Assembly (NCBI GenBank): GCA_902520575.1
Contig: CABYOG010000006.1
Location: 1-33,546 of the forward strand
Length of the DNA: 33,546 nucleotides
Source: an uncultured SAR116 cluster alpha proteobacterium
GTDB taxonomy: Bacteria; Pseudomonadota; Alphaproteobacteria; Puniceispirillales; Puniceispirillaceae
Reading direction: 5' to 3'
Positions within the stretch are counted from its first letter, which is position 1. Each line of letters begins with the position of its first letter. Made by a program: the position numbers and the translations under genes. Below the pieces are notes generated by a model. It had not been told where the DNA came from. It worked only from the letters and a program-made list of their open reading frames with translations, and searched no databases. Positions 9,179 to 17,762 of the stretch are shown one piece after another.

Positions 9179-9225
9179 GCAGTAAAACAGGAAAGGCATG
9201 CCTTCCCTATTTGTGCTTTCTGCTT
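9179..9225. terminator. Hairpin between convergent prpE and trcR, possible bidirectional terminator
   Basis: A perfect 12-base palindrome AAGGCATGCCTT is at the centre of a longer imperfect inverted repeat running from GCAG (about 9179) to CTGC (about 9223), with A-rich left and T-rich right arms. It sits exactly in the 48-base gap between the two convergent stop codons. There is no long uninterrupted T tract, so efficiency is uncertain. Confidence 0.45.
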
Positions 9226-9791
9226 TATGGTAGTTCAGTTAAATCAGCAACTTGTTCAGCATCCTGTTTTGGCTGCCCCCCGGCCTTTTCAATTGCGGCA
9301 TTGAGGTCCTGCTGTTTGCATAAGCCCAGCATAGCCGGGTGTTTAGCCTGAATATTGGAAATATTCCAGTGGGTGCGCTCACGGATTTTGGTGATAGTAT
9401 CTTTGGTGGTGCCAATCAGGCGGCTGATTTGGGCATCAGATAATTCAGGGTGATGTTTGACCAACCAAGCGATTGCATCGGGCTTGTCACCACGCCGGGC
9501 AACCGGCACATAGCGCGGACCTTTTGTGCGGGCTGTAGGTTGAGGTAGATTTGACTTTGATAGCTCAAGCTTAGCTTCAGGGTCAGCCTCACAACGCGCG
9601 ACTTCTTCTTTTGACAATTGGTTATTTGTAATCGGATCATATCCTTGCATGCCGGCGCCAATTTCACCATCAGCAATGGCCTGTACTTCAAGAGGATGCA
9701 AATCGCAAAAAGCCCCGATCTGTTCAAAGGTCAGTCCTGTATTATCAATCAGCCATACAGCTGTCGCTTTTGGCATAAGAAGCTGTGTCAT
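9225..9791 (-). CDS. trcR: Cell cycle transcriptional regulator TrcR (DUF1013)
   Basis: A 188-aa protein of the DUF1013 family, an alphaproteobacterial family whose members are named TrcR, cell cycle transcriptional regulators. Visible signatures are the start MTQLLMPKATAVWLIDNTGLTF, the FCDLHPLEVQAIADGEI segment, and the helix-turn-helix-like LSDAQISRLIGTTKDTITKIRERTHWN near residues 117-143. The C terminus is variable. AAAGGG is eight bases before the ATG. Its leader (9792-9905) holds two strong inverted repeats described separately. It is convergent with prpE and divergent from the DUF1192 gene. Confidence 0.88.
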   Translation of the reverse strand: MTQLLMPKATAVWLIDNTGLTFEQIGAFCDLHPLEVQAIADGEIGAGMQGYDPITNNQLSKEEVARCEADPEAKLELSKSNLPQPTARTKGPRYVPVARRGDKPDAIAWLVKHHPELSDAQISRLIGTTKDTITKIRERTHWNISNIQAKHPAMLGLCKQQDLNAAIEKAGGQPKQDAEQVADLTELP

Positions 9792-9825
9792 CGCACGAAC
9801 CCTTTATCATTTTCTCAACACTTTT

Positions 9826-9905
9826 TAGGCGGCTGGCAGCCCGGAGGGCCAGCCGATTCCAAACACGCCCCGAAATCGGAGCAATACAGTGTTTTGGTGG
9901 AACCT
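9826..9905. ncRNA. Candidate structured RNA or leader (two hairpins), strand undecided
   Basis: Two adjacent structures lie in the 239-base divergent gap. The first is a perfect eight-pair GC-rich stem, CGGCTGGC (9830-9837) with GCCAGCCG (9848-9855) around ten bases. The second is nested: CCAAACAC (from about 9860) pairs with GTGTTTTGG (ending about 9898) with one bulged base, and inside it GCCCCG/CGGAGC closes around AAAT. Neither is followed by a T tract on either strand, so they do not look like terminators. I could not match them to 6S, SRP or tmRNA. It could be the 5' leader of trcR on the minus strand or a plus-strand small RNA. Confidence 0.35.
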
Positions 9906-10030
9906 GACCTAATATATAGCCCTTTGACAGAAATTTGCAAACAGACCTTTTGTTTCCTAAAATTGCAGAACGGCAATGCTGCCAGCATGGTTGGCAATGC
10001 ATGTGTGCGGATTTAAAAGGAGGAAAACGG

Positions 10031-10210
10031 ATGGAAGATGAAATTGACGCATTGAAACCTACCTATGCACCAAAATCGTTTTACAACTGGAATGTTGAGG
10101 ATTTAAAAGACTATCAAGAACAGTTGAAAGCGGAAGTCGTCAGAATTGACGAAATTCTGGCATTAAAACAGGATGTAAGCGCACAAGCAGAAGCCCTTTT
10201 CAAATCCTGA
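10031..10210 (+). CDS. DUF1192 family small protein
   Basis: A 59-aa protein. I start at the ATG at 10031 because an ideal AAAAGGAGG (10015-10023) lies seven bases upstream; an open frame exists from 9935 but its extra residues (cysteine-rich, no ribosome binding site) do not resemble the family. The sequence has the DUF1192 layout: a short acidic head, FYNWNVEDLKDYQEQLKAEV, then VRIDEILALKQDVSAQAEAL and a FKS end, giving one coiled-coil helix. Function of the family is unknown. The 3-hydroxybutyrate dehydrogenase gene follows after 51 bases. Confidence 0.8.
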   Translation: MEDEIDALKPTYAPKSFYNWNVEDLKDYQEQLKAEVVRIDEILALKQDVSAQAEALFKS

Positions 10211-10261
10211 CGAATTTGTGTTTGAAGTAGCTATATTTATTTTGTTGGTGAGGAAGCGGAT

Positions 10262-11050
10262 ATGGCGCGTTTATCTGTCCGGACAGTGATGATCACCGGT
10301 GGTGTATCGGGGTTGGGGTTGGCAATGGCATCAGCCTTTGCAGCAACAGGGGCGCATCTTTATGTTGGCGGCCAGATGTCGGATAAGAAGGCATCAGACA
10401 TTATTGCCCAGTTAAAAGAAAAAGGTGCAGCTTCTTGTCATTTTGATGATTCTGATTTGCGGGATGTGGTGGCAGCCCGCGGCATGGTGGATAAAGCAGC
10501 TGATGTGATGGGTTGTGTGGATGTACTCATTAATAATGCAGGCATTCAGCATGTTGCACCTGTCGATGAATTTCCGTCTGAAAAATGGCAGGATATCATA
10601 GACGTCAATTTATCAGCGCCATTTCATCTGATTTCCTCTGTTTTGCCCGGCATGAAACAGCGGGATTTTGGCCGGATCATTAATATAGCTTCTGCGCATG
10701 GTCTAGTGGCTTCAGTTCATAAATCTGCTTATGTTGCTGCTAAGCACGGGCTAGTTGGGCTGACCAAGACTGTCGCGCTGGAAGCGGCCCAGCAGAATAT
10801 CACCTGTAATGCGATTTGCCCGGGATTTGTTCTGACAGAGCTTGTTGACAGGCAGGTTCGTGCGCATGCTGATAAAACAGGCTTGCCTTATGATGAAGCC
10901 GGGATTGCGATGGTTAGCGAAAAACATGCCGCTGGTCAGTTCCTGGTGCCCCAGCAGATCGCGGATATGGCCCTGTTTCTGGCTCGTGATGCGGCCCGGA
11001 ATATTACTGGGTCCAGTTTTTCTCTGGATGGTGGCTGGACTGCCCAGTAG
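10262..11050 (+). CDS. bdhA: D-3-hydroxybutyrate dehydrogenase
   Basis: NAD-dependent short-chain dehydrogenase interconverting 3-hydroxybutyrate and acetoacetate, a step in use of polyhydroxybutyrate or ketone bodies. The 262-aa protein has the cofactor motif TGGVSGLG (12-19), LINNAGIQHVAPV, Asn116, and the catalytic Ser144, Tyr157 and Lys161. The segments RIINIASAHGLVAS, ICPGFVLTELVDRQV and the C-terminal DGGWTAQ are specific for the hydroxybutyrate dehydrogenase branch rather than generic SDRs. GAGGAAG is just before the ATG. No polyhydroxyalkanoate synthase or depolymerase is in the window. Confidence 0.92.
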   Translation: MARLSVRTVMITGGVSGLGLAMASAFAATGAHLYVGGQMSDKKASDIIAQLKEKGAASCHFDDSDLRDVVAARGMVDKAADVMGCVDVLINNAGIQHVAPVDEFPSEKWQDIIDVNLSAPFHLISSVLPGMKQRDFGRIINIASAHGLVASVHKSAYVAAKHGLVGLTKTVALEAAQQNITCNAICPGFVLTELVDRQVRAHADKTGLPYDEAGIAMVSEKHAAGQFLVPQQIADMALFLARDAARNITGSSFSLDGGWTAQ

Positions 11051-11073
11051 GAACTGTCCCACATTTATCCTGT

Positions 11074-11976
11074 TCATCCCTTATCAAAGCCAGGCAGCGG
11101 GTGCATCCAGTCTGGGATGTGAGGGCTGATTATCTGTCCGTTTTCTGTGGTAAGTTCAGCTATGCCGGCTAGACTGTCTTGAACTGCATCAAGGCGCAGG
11201 CTGGCTAGCGCGATGTCCCTGCGATCTGGCAGGCTTGCTGTTGATCCGATCTGTCCAATCGCTGTGTCACCACGCTTCAGGGCCTGACCTGATTTCAACT
11301 TGTCAGAAGCAGAAACTGGAAAAAGGCGGCGTTTGACCAGACCACGATAATGGGTGCGGGCGGTTACTTCTTGGCCAACATAACACCCCTTTTCAAAATC
11401 TATCGCGCCCAAAAGGTGAAGTCCGGCTTCCAGCATCAGCGCCCGGTTAGGTGTCAGATCAGCTGCCCCTTCAGGAACACCAAGGCTGATCCGCAGAGCC
11501 TGCCAGTACTTTGCCTCTGCCTGCTCTGGCAAGCCATTAATCTCAGAGAATAGCACAAGTTTGCCCAGGGCCTTATGGCGTTCGTCATAAGCACTGATAC
11601 AGCTATTTGGCACGCTGAAATCTGCGTGGTCTTCCCCCCATATATGTCCTGCACAAAGGTTAGAGCTGACAGTAATTTCTATTTTCCGGCGCAGCCGATA
11701 CATTGTTAGTCGCTTTGCAAGCTGGGCGGTCTGTTCTGCTTCTGTAATGAGAAAGACTGTATCTGCGCTGGCCATCACCACCATATCAAACAGTATCCGC
11801 CCTTGTGGTGAGAGCAGGCAGGCAGCACGGGCAGTGTCGCTGGCAAGGGTGCCGATCTGAGCGGTCAGAATATCATTCAAAAAATCACGCACATCTTCAC
11901 CTCTCAGGCTGATGATGTGCTTGTCTGGGTGAACAGACAAAACAGGTTGTTTTGGTGGGGTGGGCATAAAGCTCAT
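11074..11976 (-). CDS. ygfZ: Folate-binding protein YgfZ (iron-sulfur cluster maintenance)
   Basis: A 300-aa member of the YgfZ/IBA57 branch of the glycine-cleavage T-protein fold, which uses tetrahydrofolate to help assemble or repair certain 4Fe-4S enzymes. The defining motif K-G-C-Y-x-G-Q-E is present as KGCYVGQEVTARTHYRG, with Cys198. The N-terminal LRGEDVRDFLNDILTAQIG and CLLSPQGRILFDM segments also fit. It overlaps the preceding gene by four bases (ATGA), so the two are translationally coupled. It is convergent with the hydroxybutyrate dehydrogenase gene, 23 bases away. Confidence 0.92.
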   Translation of the reverse strand: MSFMPTPPKQPVLSVHPDKHIISLRGEDVRDFLNDILTAQIGTLASDTARAACLLSPQGRILFDMVVMASADTVFLITEAEQTAQLAKRLTMYRLRRKIEITVSSNLCAGHIWGEDHADFSVPNSCISAYDERHKALGKLVLFSEINGLPEQAEAKYWQALRISLGVPEGAADLTPNRALMLEAGLHLLGAIDFEKGCYVGQEVTARTHYRGLVKRRLFPVSASDKLKSGQALKRGDTAIGQIGSTASLPDRRDIALASLRLDAVQDSLAGIAELTTENGQIISPHIPDWMHPLPGFDKG

Positions 11977-12470
11977 TGTTGAAGTACCTGTCCGTTGTAG
12001 GGCGCAACATAAAAATGGCGTTCACGTGACCAAAAACAATCTTTACCTTCTGGTTTTACTGTTACAAAGCCCTCGTCCTGAAAAAAGTGGTAATCCTGTG
12101 TGCAGCCATACCATGTCACATACAGGCGGTCAGTATCCAGCCACACATCGCCAATAGGTTTTGTCTTTACCGTGATCTGTGGCAGATCGGCGGGAAAACA
12201 CTGGCCTTGTTTCTGACCCTTGCAGTTGGTCTCTGCAGATCCAATCATACGCAAATAGCTGAGCTGACCCTCGCTGGCTTTAAAGCCTTCATCATCAAAC
12301 ATCTCACATTTATCTGTTGGTGGAGTTTTGCTTTGTGTAAACTCACAGGTAAACCAGATGCCATCTCCGATTGGCTGTTCGGCTGCCTGCATCTTTAAAG
12401 GCAGCAGACCAAGCAGATAAATCAGAGCGATGAATAATTTTTTGCAATTTAAATGGAAAAAATGGGCCAT
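11973..12470 (-). CDS. Secreted cysteine-rich protein of unknown function
   Basis: I do not recognise a family. From the ATG at 12470 the protein is 165 aa with a clear signal peptide: basic start, hydrophobic LFIALIYLLGLLPL, and a cleavage region near QAAEQ at about residue 29. A TTG at 12512 would extend it in frame but would bury the signal, so I prefer the ATG, though no good ribosome binding site is visible for either. The mature part has six cysteines in short motifs (FTCEF, DKCEM, TNCKG, GQCFP, YGCTQ, KDCFW), which would allow three disulfides in the periplasm. Its stop overlaps the ygfZ start by four bases. The divergent DUF3422 gene starts about 100 bases away. Confidence 0.72.
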   Translation of the reverse strand: MAHFFHLNCKKLFIALIYLLGLLPLKMQAAEQPIGDGIWFTCEFTQSKTPPTDKCEMFDDEGFKASEGQLSYLRMIGSAETNCKGQKQGQCFPADLPQITVKTKPIGDVWLDTDRLYVTWYGCTQDYHFFQDEGFVTVKPEGKDCFWSRERHFYVAPYNGQVLQQ

Positions 12471-12572
12471 ATTTGAAAAATGGGTTAAGATGAAAAAGAT
12501 TGCAACTGGCAATCAGCTTTGACGAAGTGGGTCTTGGCTGATGATAATGGCGAAAGTAAGGATGTTTTTATA

Positions 12573-13871
12573 ATGGCCATCCATCCAGAGCGCAGACAGC
12601 TTTCTGATGAGCTTCATGCCCGCCCGTTTCACGATTTTGACGGTGCTGGCAGGTTCATCCGCTATGTCTTTCTTTATGACAACTCAGATCAAGATATTGT
12701 CAGCCATATCAATGACTGGTTGACGGCACAGGAGCGCCTGCCCCTCGAGATACGAGAAAAATTCAGGCGGGAGACATTTAAGAATTATATTTTTAGGATA
12801 GAGCGACACACTGAATTTGTGACAATTGGGTTTATTATGAAGGGAGAGACGGTTCGTAGCGGGCTGGCCAAAGGGGCGTTTGATAAAGCTACCTGGCCGG
12901 AACTGCCGTTTGACGTGATTGATACTGTGCCCGCCAGCCTGTTTCATGCCATCTGGGTAGAGATAGGTGGGCGGGCGCCCGCCAAGCTTGATCCGCTGAA
13001 AGTTCAGTTTATGCTGAACAGTCAGGCTGAGGCCTCAAGCCAGATATCGGATGGGGCTGGTCAGCTGCATTGCAGTTTTGATATCGATGAAAATGAGTTT
13101 TCACGTGCCATTGTTTTTCATAACTGCATTACGCCAGAGCGTATGGGGCGCATGGTCTTGCGGATTATTGAGATGGAAACCTACCGCATGCTAGCCTTAC
13201 TTGGCCTACCAGTGGCCCGGAAATATCTCTCAACACTAGTGCAGATAGAACATAAGCTCACAGACCTAACGCAGCAGTTAACGGAACAGATTTCGCATGA
13301 TGATACTGAAGTTCAGGCCTTGTTGCCGGCACTGTCCCAGCTGGCTGCCAAGGTTGAAGAAATATCTGCAAATACATCGTACAGGCTGTCGGCAACCAAA
13401 GCCTATCATGATATTTTTTTGGCTCGTCTTGAAGGGCTTCGTCTAGCACGTCTTGACGGGCATCAAGGAGTTTATGGGTTTTTGGACAGGCGGATGATGC
13501 CAGCTATGCAGACCTGTTTTGCCTTTGGTGACCGAGTACAGACCTTGTCTCAGCGCATTGAACGGACAGGATCGTTGCTGCGCACACAGACAGAGACAAC
13601 AATTCAGAGACAAAATCGTGATTTGTTGTCTTCCATGGACAGGCGTGCGCAAGCCCAACTGCGCCTGCAACAGACTGTTGAGGGTCTGTCTGTGATAGCT
13701 GGAACTTACTATGGCGTGGGCCTTGTGGGCATTCTGGCGGCGGGATTTAATCTTCAGCCACCTTTTGATGAAATAGGCCTTGTAAAAGCGTTTGCTGTGC
13801 CTTTTGTAGCTGTTGTGATTTGGTTTTTTATCAATAGGGTCAGTAGGTCTGTCCGCAGGCTAAATAGATAA
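12573..13871 (+). CDS. DUF3422 family membrane-anchored protein
   Basis: A 432-aa protein of the DUF3422 family, function unknown. I start at the ATG at 12573, giving MAIHPERRQLSDELHARPF, which is the family's usual N-terminal HP...L.DE.HARPF pattern; TAAGGA lies ten bases upstream. A TTG at 12519 would add 18 residues that do not look conserved. The middle is soluble and ends in a long helical stretch (about residues 220-370) with coiled-coil character. Two hydrophobic helices close the protein (VIAGTYYGVGLVGILAAGF and AFAVPFVAVVIWFFI), so it is probably anchored by a C-terminal hairpin like a CorA-type protein. Its stop is one base from the stop of the convergent transporter gene. Confidence 0.86.
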   Translation: MAIHPERRQLSDELHARPFHDFDGAGRFIRYVFLYDNSDQDIVSHINDWLTAQERLPLEIREKFRRETFKNYIFRIERHTEFVTIGFIMKGETVRSGLAKGAFDKATWPELPFDVIDTVPASLFHAIWVEIGGRAPAKLDPLKVQFMLNSQAEASSQISDGAGQLHCSFDIDENEFSRAIVFHNCITPERMGRMVLRIIEMETYRMLALLGLPVARKYLSTLVQIEHKLTDLTQQLTEQISHDDTEVQALLPALSQLAAKVEEISANTSYRLSATKAYHDIFLARLEGLRLARLDGHQGVYGFLDRRMMPAMQTCFAFGDRVQTLSQRIERTGSLLRTQTETTIQRQNRDLLSSMDRRAQAQLRLQQTVEGLSVIAGTYYGVGLVGILAAGFNLQPPFDEIGLVKAFAVPFVAVVIWFFINRVSRSVRRLNR

Positions 13872-13872
13872 A

Positions 13873-15147
13873 TCAGTTTAGCAGCTTGTGAGGTACCTCT
13901 GTCTGTCTAAGAAGATTAAACCATAAAAAGGGGGCAATAGTGCTAAATAGGCTAAGACTTGCCAGCAGTAAAATTATATCATCCAGCTGAAAGTGAAGGT
14001 CGATGAGAATGCCCATCAGGGCAGGTGACAAGGCGCTAGCAAAGACATTCATTGGCATGGCAAGAGCCTTAATTTCGCCCAACCAGTTTGTGCCATACCG
14101 TTCTGCCAAAAGGGCATTAATTAGAGGCGGTATCATACCTCCGCCTGCGCCAAAAAGTACAAAATAGACTGGTAACCAGTATGTGCCATGACCCCACCAC
14201 AAAAACAGGCAAGAAAATAGTAAAGGAATCTGGCTGACATAAGCCACACGGTGAGCGGTAAGCCTGTCTATCAAAAAGCCAGAAAAAAATGCACTCCCAA
14301 CAGCTGCCAGCGCATACCAGATATAATTTGAGGACCAGAGCCATAACGGCACAGCCTTTTCCCCCGCTATATAAATCTGATGGAAGAACAGGCCAGTAAT
14401 GGTAAAGCTGGGCACCATCATCAGCCAGATGATAACCGCCCAAAACGCACTGTCCCGCATAACTATATGCCGGCGGACAGACGAGGTGTCCTGTAGTTCT
14501 TCAGGGCTGCCGTGGTCTGCACGGCCAGGTCCATCCTGAAAGCGCGTCCGGCGTGTTAAAAAAGGAATTGATGGAGCGAAGCTAAAAAACGCAATTATCG
14601 GCAGAATAATCCAGATTGTGCGCCAGTCTGTAATTGAGAGCGCAAGAATAACAAGAAGAGGAAAAGCTGCCTCTCCAAATGGCATGCCCAGGCCGCATAG
14701 AGCAAGTGCTCGTCCTCTAGTCCCGATATACCGCCTCGTTACAGCTGTGCTGTATACATGATACATCATCCCCTGCCCGGATAGGCGCAGAAGATAAAAG
14801 CCAAGAACAAGGCTGAAAACTGAGCTGACAAATGAGAAATGAAACGCGGCTAGACAGACACCGCCAAGGGTCATCAGTGACAGGCGGGGTACGCTTACAG
14901 TATCTGCTAGCTTGCCCAACCAGAACAGGGTCAGGGCGCTGGCAGTTGTTGCAAAAGCGTAATAGCTGCCAAATTCACCATGGGTCAGGTCAAGGGATGT
15001 GCGGATATCATGACTAAACAGAGAAATGAAAAATGTCTGGCCAAGAGAAGACCAAAATGACATCAGCAGCCCATAGAACAGAAACCGCCATTCATGACGC
15101 AGCAAATCAAAGGTGGAAACTTTATCTAAAAGAGAAGGGGCGGGCAT
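13873..15147 (-). CDS. Major facilitator superfamily transporter
   Basis: A 424-aa polytopic membrane protein with about twelve hydrophobic helices in two halves separated by a charged central loop (RRTRFQDGPGRADHGSPEE). The loop after helix 2, LFWLGKLADTVSVPRLSLM, fits the MFS motif A pattern, and a similar FLIDRLTAHRVAY occurs in the second half. This establishes the superfamily but not the substrate; it resembles monocarboxylate/RhmT-like or uncharacterised alphaproteobacterial MFS members. It has no partner gene: neighbours are convergent DUF3422 and a divergent lipoprotein gene. Confidence 0.85.
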   Translation of the reverse strand: MPAPSLLDKVSTFDLLRHEWRFLFYGLLMSFWSSLGQTFFISLFSHDIRTSLDLTHGEFGSYYAFATTASALTLFWLGKLADTVSVPRLSLMTLGGVCLAAFHFSFVSSVFSLVLGFYLLRLSGQGMMYHVYSTAVTRRYIGTRGRALALCGLGMPFGEAAFPLLVILALSITDWRTIWIILPIIAFFSFAPSIPFLTRRTRFQDGPGRADHGSPEELQDTSSVRRHIVMRDSAFWAVIIWLMMVPSFTITGLFFHQIYIAGEKAVPLWLWSSNYIWYALAAVGSAFFSGFLIDRLTAHRVAYVSQIPLLFSCLFLWWGHGTYWLPVYFVLFGAGGGMIPPLINALLAERYGTNWLGEIKALAMPMNVFASALSPALMGILIDLHFQLDDIILLLASLSLFSTIAPFLWFNLLRQTEVPHKLLN

Positions 15148-15288
15148 TACCGTAAAAACAGCTCCGGTTAAAACTACAGTTCAACAGTCAGCCCTTGGAT
15201 AGGAAAGGTCAAGTCTGGTTCAGGGGTCATCTGCCTACTGGTTCTATCTCGTAGATGAAAATAGAAGAAATAGCGGAGTGAAGGTCTG

Positions 15289-15900
15289 ATGATAGCCCTG
15301 AAATTTATGGTAAGATTTTTATTTGTAGTTGCGGTTATAATAAGTCTGACAAGCTGCACACAATGGCTCTTTAGGGCAGATATGGCTGATTACGTAGATA
15401 ATCGTCCTGCCCTAAAGTTAGAGGAATTTTTTGACGGTAGAAGCTATGCCTACGGTATATTTGAGGATAGATTTGGCAATCTGAAGCGTCAGTTTCGTGT
15501 ACAGATCGATGGCCAGACAGATGGAGGACGTCTGACACTGGACGAGCAATTCATCTATGATGATGGAGAGACCGCCCGCCGGGTCTGGAGAATTGATAAT
15601 CTCGGCCCTGACGGGCTTGGCCTCTTCCGCTATCAGGGCCGTGCAGAGGATATAGATGGTGTGGCCACAGGCCAGATTGCGGGAAATGTGTTGTCCTGGT
15701 CATATGATATTGTGCTGTCGATGTCTGGGCAGCAGCTTCAGGTTAGATTTGATGATTTTATTTACCAGCTTGATCAGGATATTGCGATTAACCGCGCTTT
15801 TGTTAGTAAATGGGGTGTGGAAATTGGCAGTGTGACTTTGGTCTTTTTGCGGGGGGAGACAGCTGCGCAAATGCCAGAAATGAATCTGGCCAAATGGTAG
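15289..15900 (+). CDS. DUF3833 family lipoprotein
   Basis: A 203-aa protein with a lipoprotein signal peptide: basic MIALKFMVRF, hydrophobic LFVVAVIISLTSC, with the lipobox Cys at residue 23. The mature part carries the DUF3833 pattern: LEEFFDGRSYAYGIFEDRFG, then RLTLDEQFIYDDGETARRVW, a YQGRAEDIDGVATGQIAGN segment, VRFDDFIYQLDQDIAINRA and KWGVEIGSVTLVFL. It is probably a beta-rich periplasmic or outer-membrane lipoprotein of unknown role. It is the first of a run of plus-strand genes; the M3 peptidase follows after 62 bases. An in-frame ATG at residue 7 is an alternative start. Confidence 0.86.
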   Translation: MIALKFMVRFLFVVAVIISLTSCTQWLFRADMADYVDNRPALKLEEFFDGRSYAYGIFEDRFGNLKRQFRVQIDGQTDGGRLTLDEQFIYDDGETARRVWRIDNLGPDGLGLFRYQGRAEDIDGVATGQIAGNVLSWSYDIVLSMSGQQLQVRFDDFIYQLDQDIAINRAFVSKWGVEIGSVTLVFLRGETAAQMPEMNLAKW

Positions 15901-15962
15901 CCGTTCAGCGTTTTCTGCCTATATATGGAAGAAGCACAAATACTCATAGATAAGAGGTTGAT

Positions 15963-17732
15963 ATGCCAGATTCGTTGCCCATTTGGGATTTAACAGATTT
16001 GTACATTGACAGTAGCACGTCCATCCAGCTGGACTTGGATACTTCCAAGCTGCAGACAGAAAAGCTGGTCCAGCATGAGGGGCGTCTAAGTCAGATGACA
16101 GGTGCTGAACTCGCGGCTGTCATCGCGGACTATCAATCTGTCTCTGAACGTCTGTCTCGTATCATTTCGCATGCGGATTTGCAATTTGCCGCAGATATGG
16201 CTGATCCACAGACGGGCCAGCATGCGCAAGACATGAAAGAGGCAATTTCAGGTTTTTCATCACAGTTGATGTTTATTGAACTTGAACTGGCCGCCATGGA
16301 TGAGGATGGTTTTCAGCGGGCGTTGAGCGACCCTGATTTTTATCATTTTCTGCCTTGGTTACGGCGTCTGCGAGCTTTTGCTCCGCATCAGCTTGAAACC
16401 CGGCTTGAACAGATGCTTGTTGAACGCACTCCGGCGGGACGAGGTTCTTGGATACGTCTTTTTGATGAAACAGCAGCCTCTCTGCGGTTTGAGTTTCAGG
16501 GTACAGAAGTGACAGAAGCTGAAATTCTGAATAAATTGTCAGATCCGTCTGCTGATATCCGCAAAGAAGCTGGTCAGTCTTTATCTGGGGTCATGCAGGA
16601 TAATCAGCGACTTTTCTGCTTAATTTTAAATGTGATTGCCAAGGATAAGGAAATTGACGACAGATGGCGAGGGTTCAAACGCCCTGTCTCGTCACGTAAT
16701 CTTGCCAATGATGTTGATGACGCTACGGTGGATGCTCTGGCCGGCGCAGTGACAGCCCGCATGCCAGACATCGCGCATCGCTATTATCAGTTAAAGGCAG
16801 GCTGGATGGGCGTAGATGAACTCCCCTGGTGGGACAGGAACGCCCCTTTGCCAGGGGATGATGGCAGACGGTTTAACTGGTCTAATGCCCGGCAGATCGT
16901 CACAGATGCTTTTGCTGGTTTTGACCAGCCGATGGCTGATGTCGCGCAGCAGTTTTTTGACCGCAACTGGATTGATGCAGAAGTGCGTAAAGGCAAAGCA
17001 TCCGGGGCGTTCAGCCACCCGACTGTGCCTTCAGCCCATCCTTATATTCTAATGAATTTTGATGGTAGGGCCCGTGATGTGATGACCCTGGCTCATGAAA
17101 TGGGGCATGGCATCCATCAGGTGCTAGCAGCAGATAAAGGCTATCTAATGTCAGATACGCCTTTGACACTGGCTGAAACAGCCTCAGTTTTCGCTGAAAT
17201 GCTTGCCTTCCAGACCTTAGTTGACAAGGCCCCAAATAACGCAGCGCGGCGCTTTCTTCTGGCCGGAAAAGTTGAGGATATGTTGAATACGGTTGTGCGC
17301 CAAATTGCCTTCCATAATTTTGAAACTGCTTTTCATGATGCCCGTAAATCAGGAGAGGTGTCTGCCGAGGCGCTGTCAGATTTGTGGATGCAGACACAAA
17401 CGCAAGCACTGGGTCCTGCAGTCCGTCTTGATAACAGCTATCGGCCGATTTGGGCTTATATCCCACATTTTGTGCATACGCCTTTTTATGTTTACGCCTA
17501 TGCATTTGGTGATTGTCTAGTGAATGCACTCTGGCAGAATTATCAAGAGAAATCAGTTGCAGATAAATTGGTTTTTTCTGAGCAATATATTCAGATGTTA
17601 AAAGCTGGCGGTACCAAACGCTATAATGAAGCTCTTGCGCCTTTTGGTCTGAATCCGGCAGATGCCTCATTTTGGAATATGGGGCTTGATATGATCGCAG
17701 GCATGATTGACGAGCTGCAGAGTTTGTCCTGA
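15963..17732 (+). CDS. pepF: M3 family oligoendopeptidase (PepF type)
   Basis: A 589-aa cytosolic zinc peptidase of the thimet/oligoendopeptidase F family, which cuts short peptides. The zinc site is complete: HEMGH with His378 and His382, and the third ligand Glu405 in LAETASVFAEM. The preceding VMTLAHEMGHGIHQVLAADKG and the later HFVHTPFYVYAYAFGDCLVNAL are typical PepF features, and the length fits. AAGAGGTTG precedes the ATG. It sits between the DUF3833 lipoprotein and the ABC1 kinase, with gaps of 62 and 30 bases, so they could form one transcript; no functional link is evident. Confidence 0.93.
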   Translation: MPDSLPIWDLTDLYIDSSTSIQLDLDTSKLQTEKLVQHEGRLSQMTGAELAAVIADYQSVSERLSRIISHADLQFAADMADPQTGQHAQDMKEAISGFSSQLMFIELELAAMDEDGFQRALSDPDFYHFLPWLRRLRAFAPHQLETRLEQMLVERTPAGRGSWIRLFDETAASLRFEFQGTEVTEAEILNKLSDPSADIRKEAGQSLSGVMQDNQRLFCLILNVIAKDKEIDDRWRGFKRPVSSRNLANDVDDATVDALAGAVTARMPDIAHRYYQLKAGWMGVDELPWWDRNAPLPGDDGRRFNWSNARQIVTDAFAGFDQPMADVAQQFFDRNWIDAEVRKGKASGAFSHPTVPSAHPYILMNFDGRARDVMTLAHEMGHGIHQVLAADKGYLMSDTPLTLAETASVFAEMLAFQTLVDKAPNNAARRFLLAGKVEDMLNTVVRQIAFHNFETAFHDARKSGEVSAEALSDLWMQTQTQALGPAVRLDNSYRPIWAYIPHFVHTPFYVYAYAFGDCLVNALWQNYQEKSVADKLVFSEQYIQMLKAGGTKRYNEALAPFGLNPADASFWNMGLDMIAGMIDELQSLS

Positions 17733-17762
17733 GCCAGTCGCGTAAAAGAGGAAGTAGATAAG

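Noticed and set aside
9830..9855. GC-rich hairpin as terminator of trcR or the DUF1192 gene
   Set aside because: It is upstream of both genes and has no T tract on either strand.
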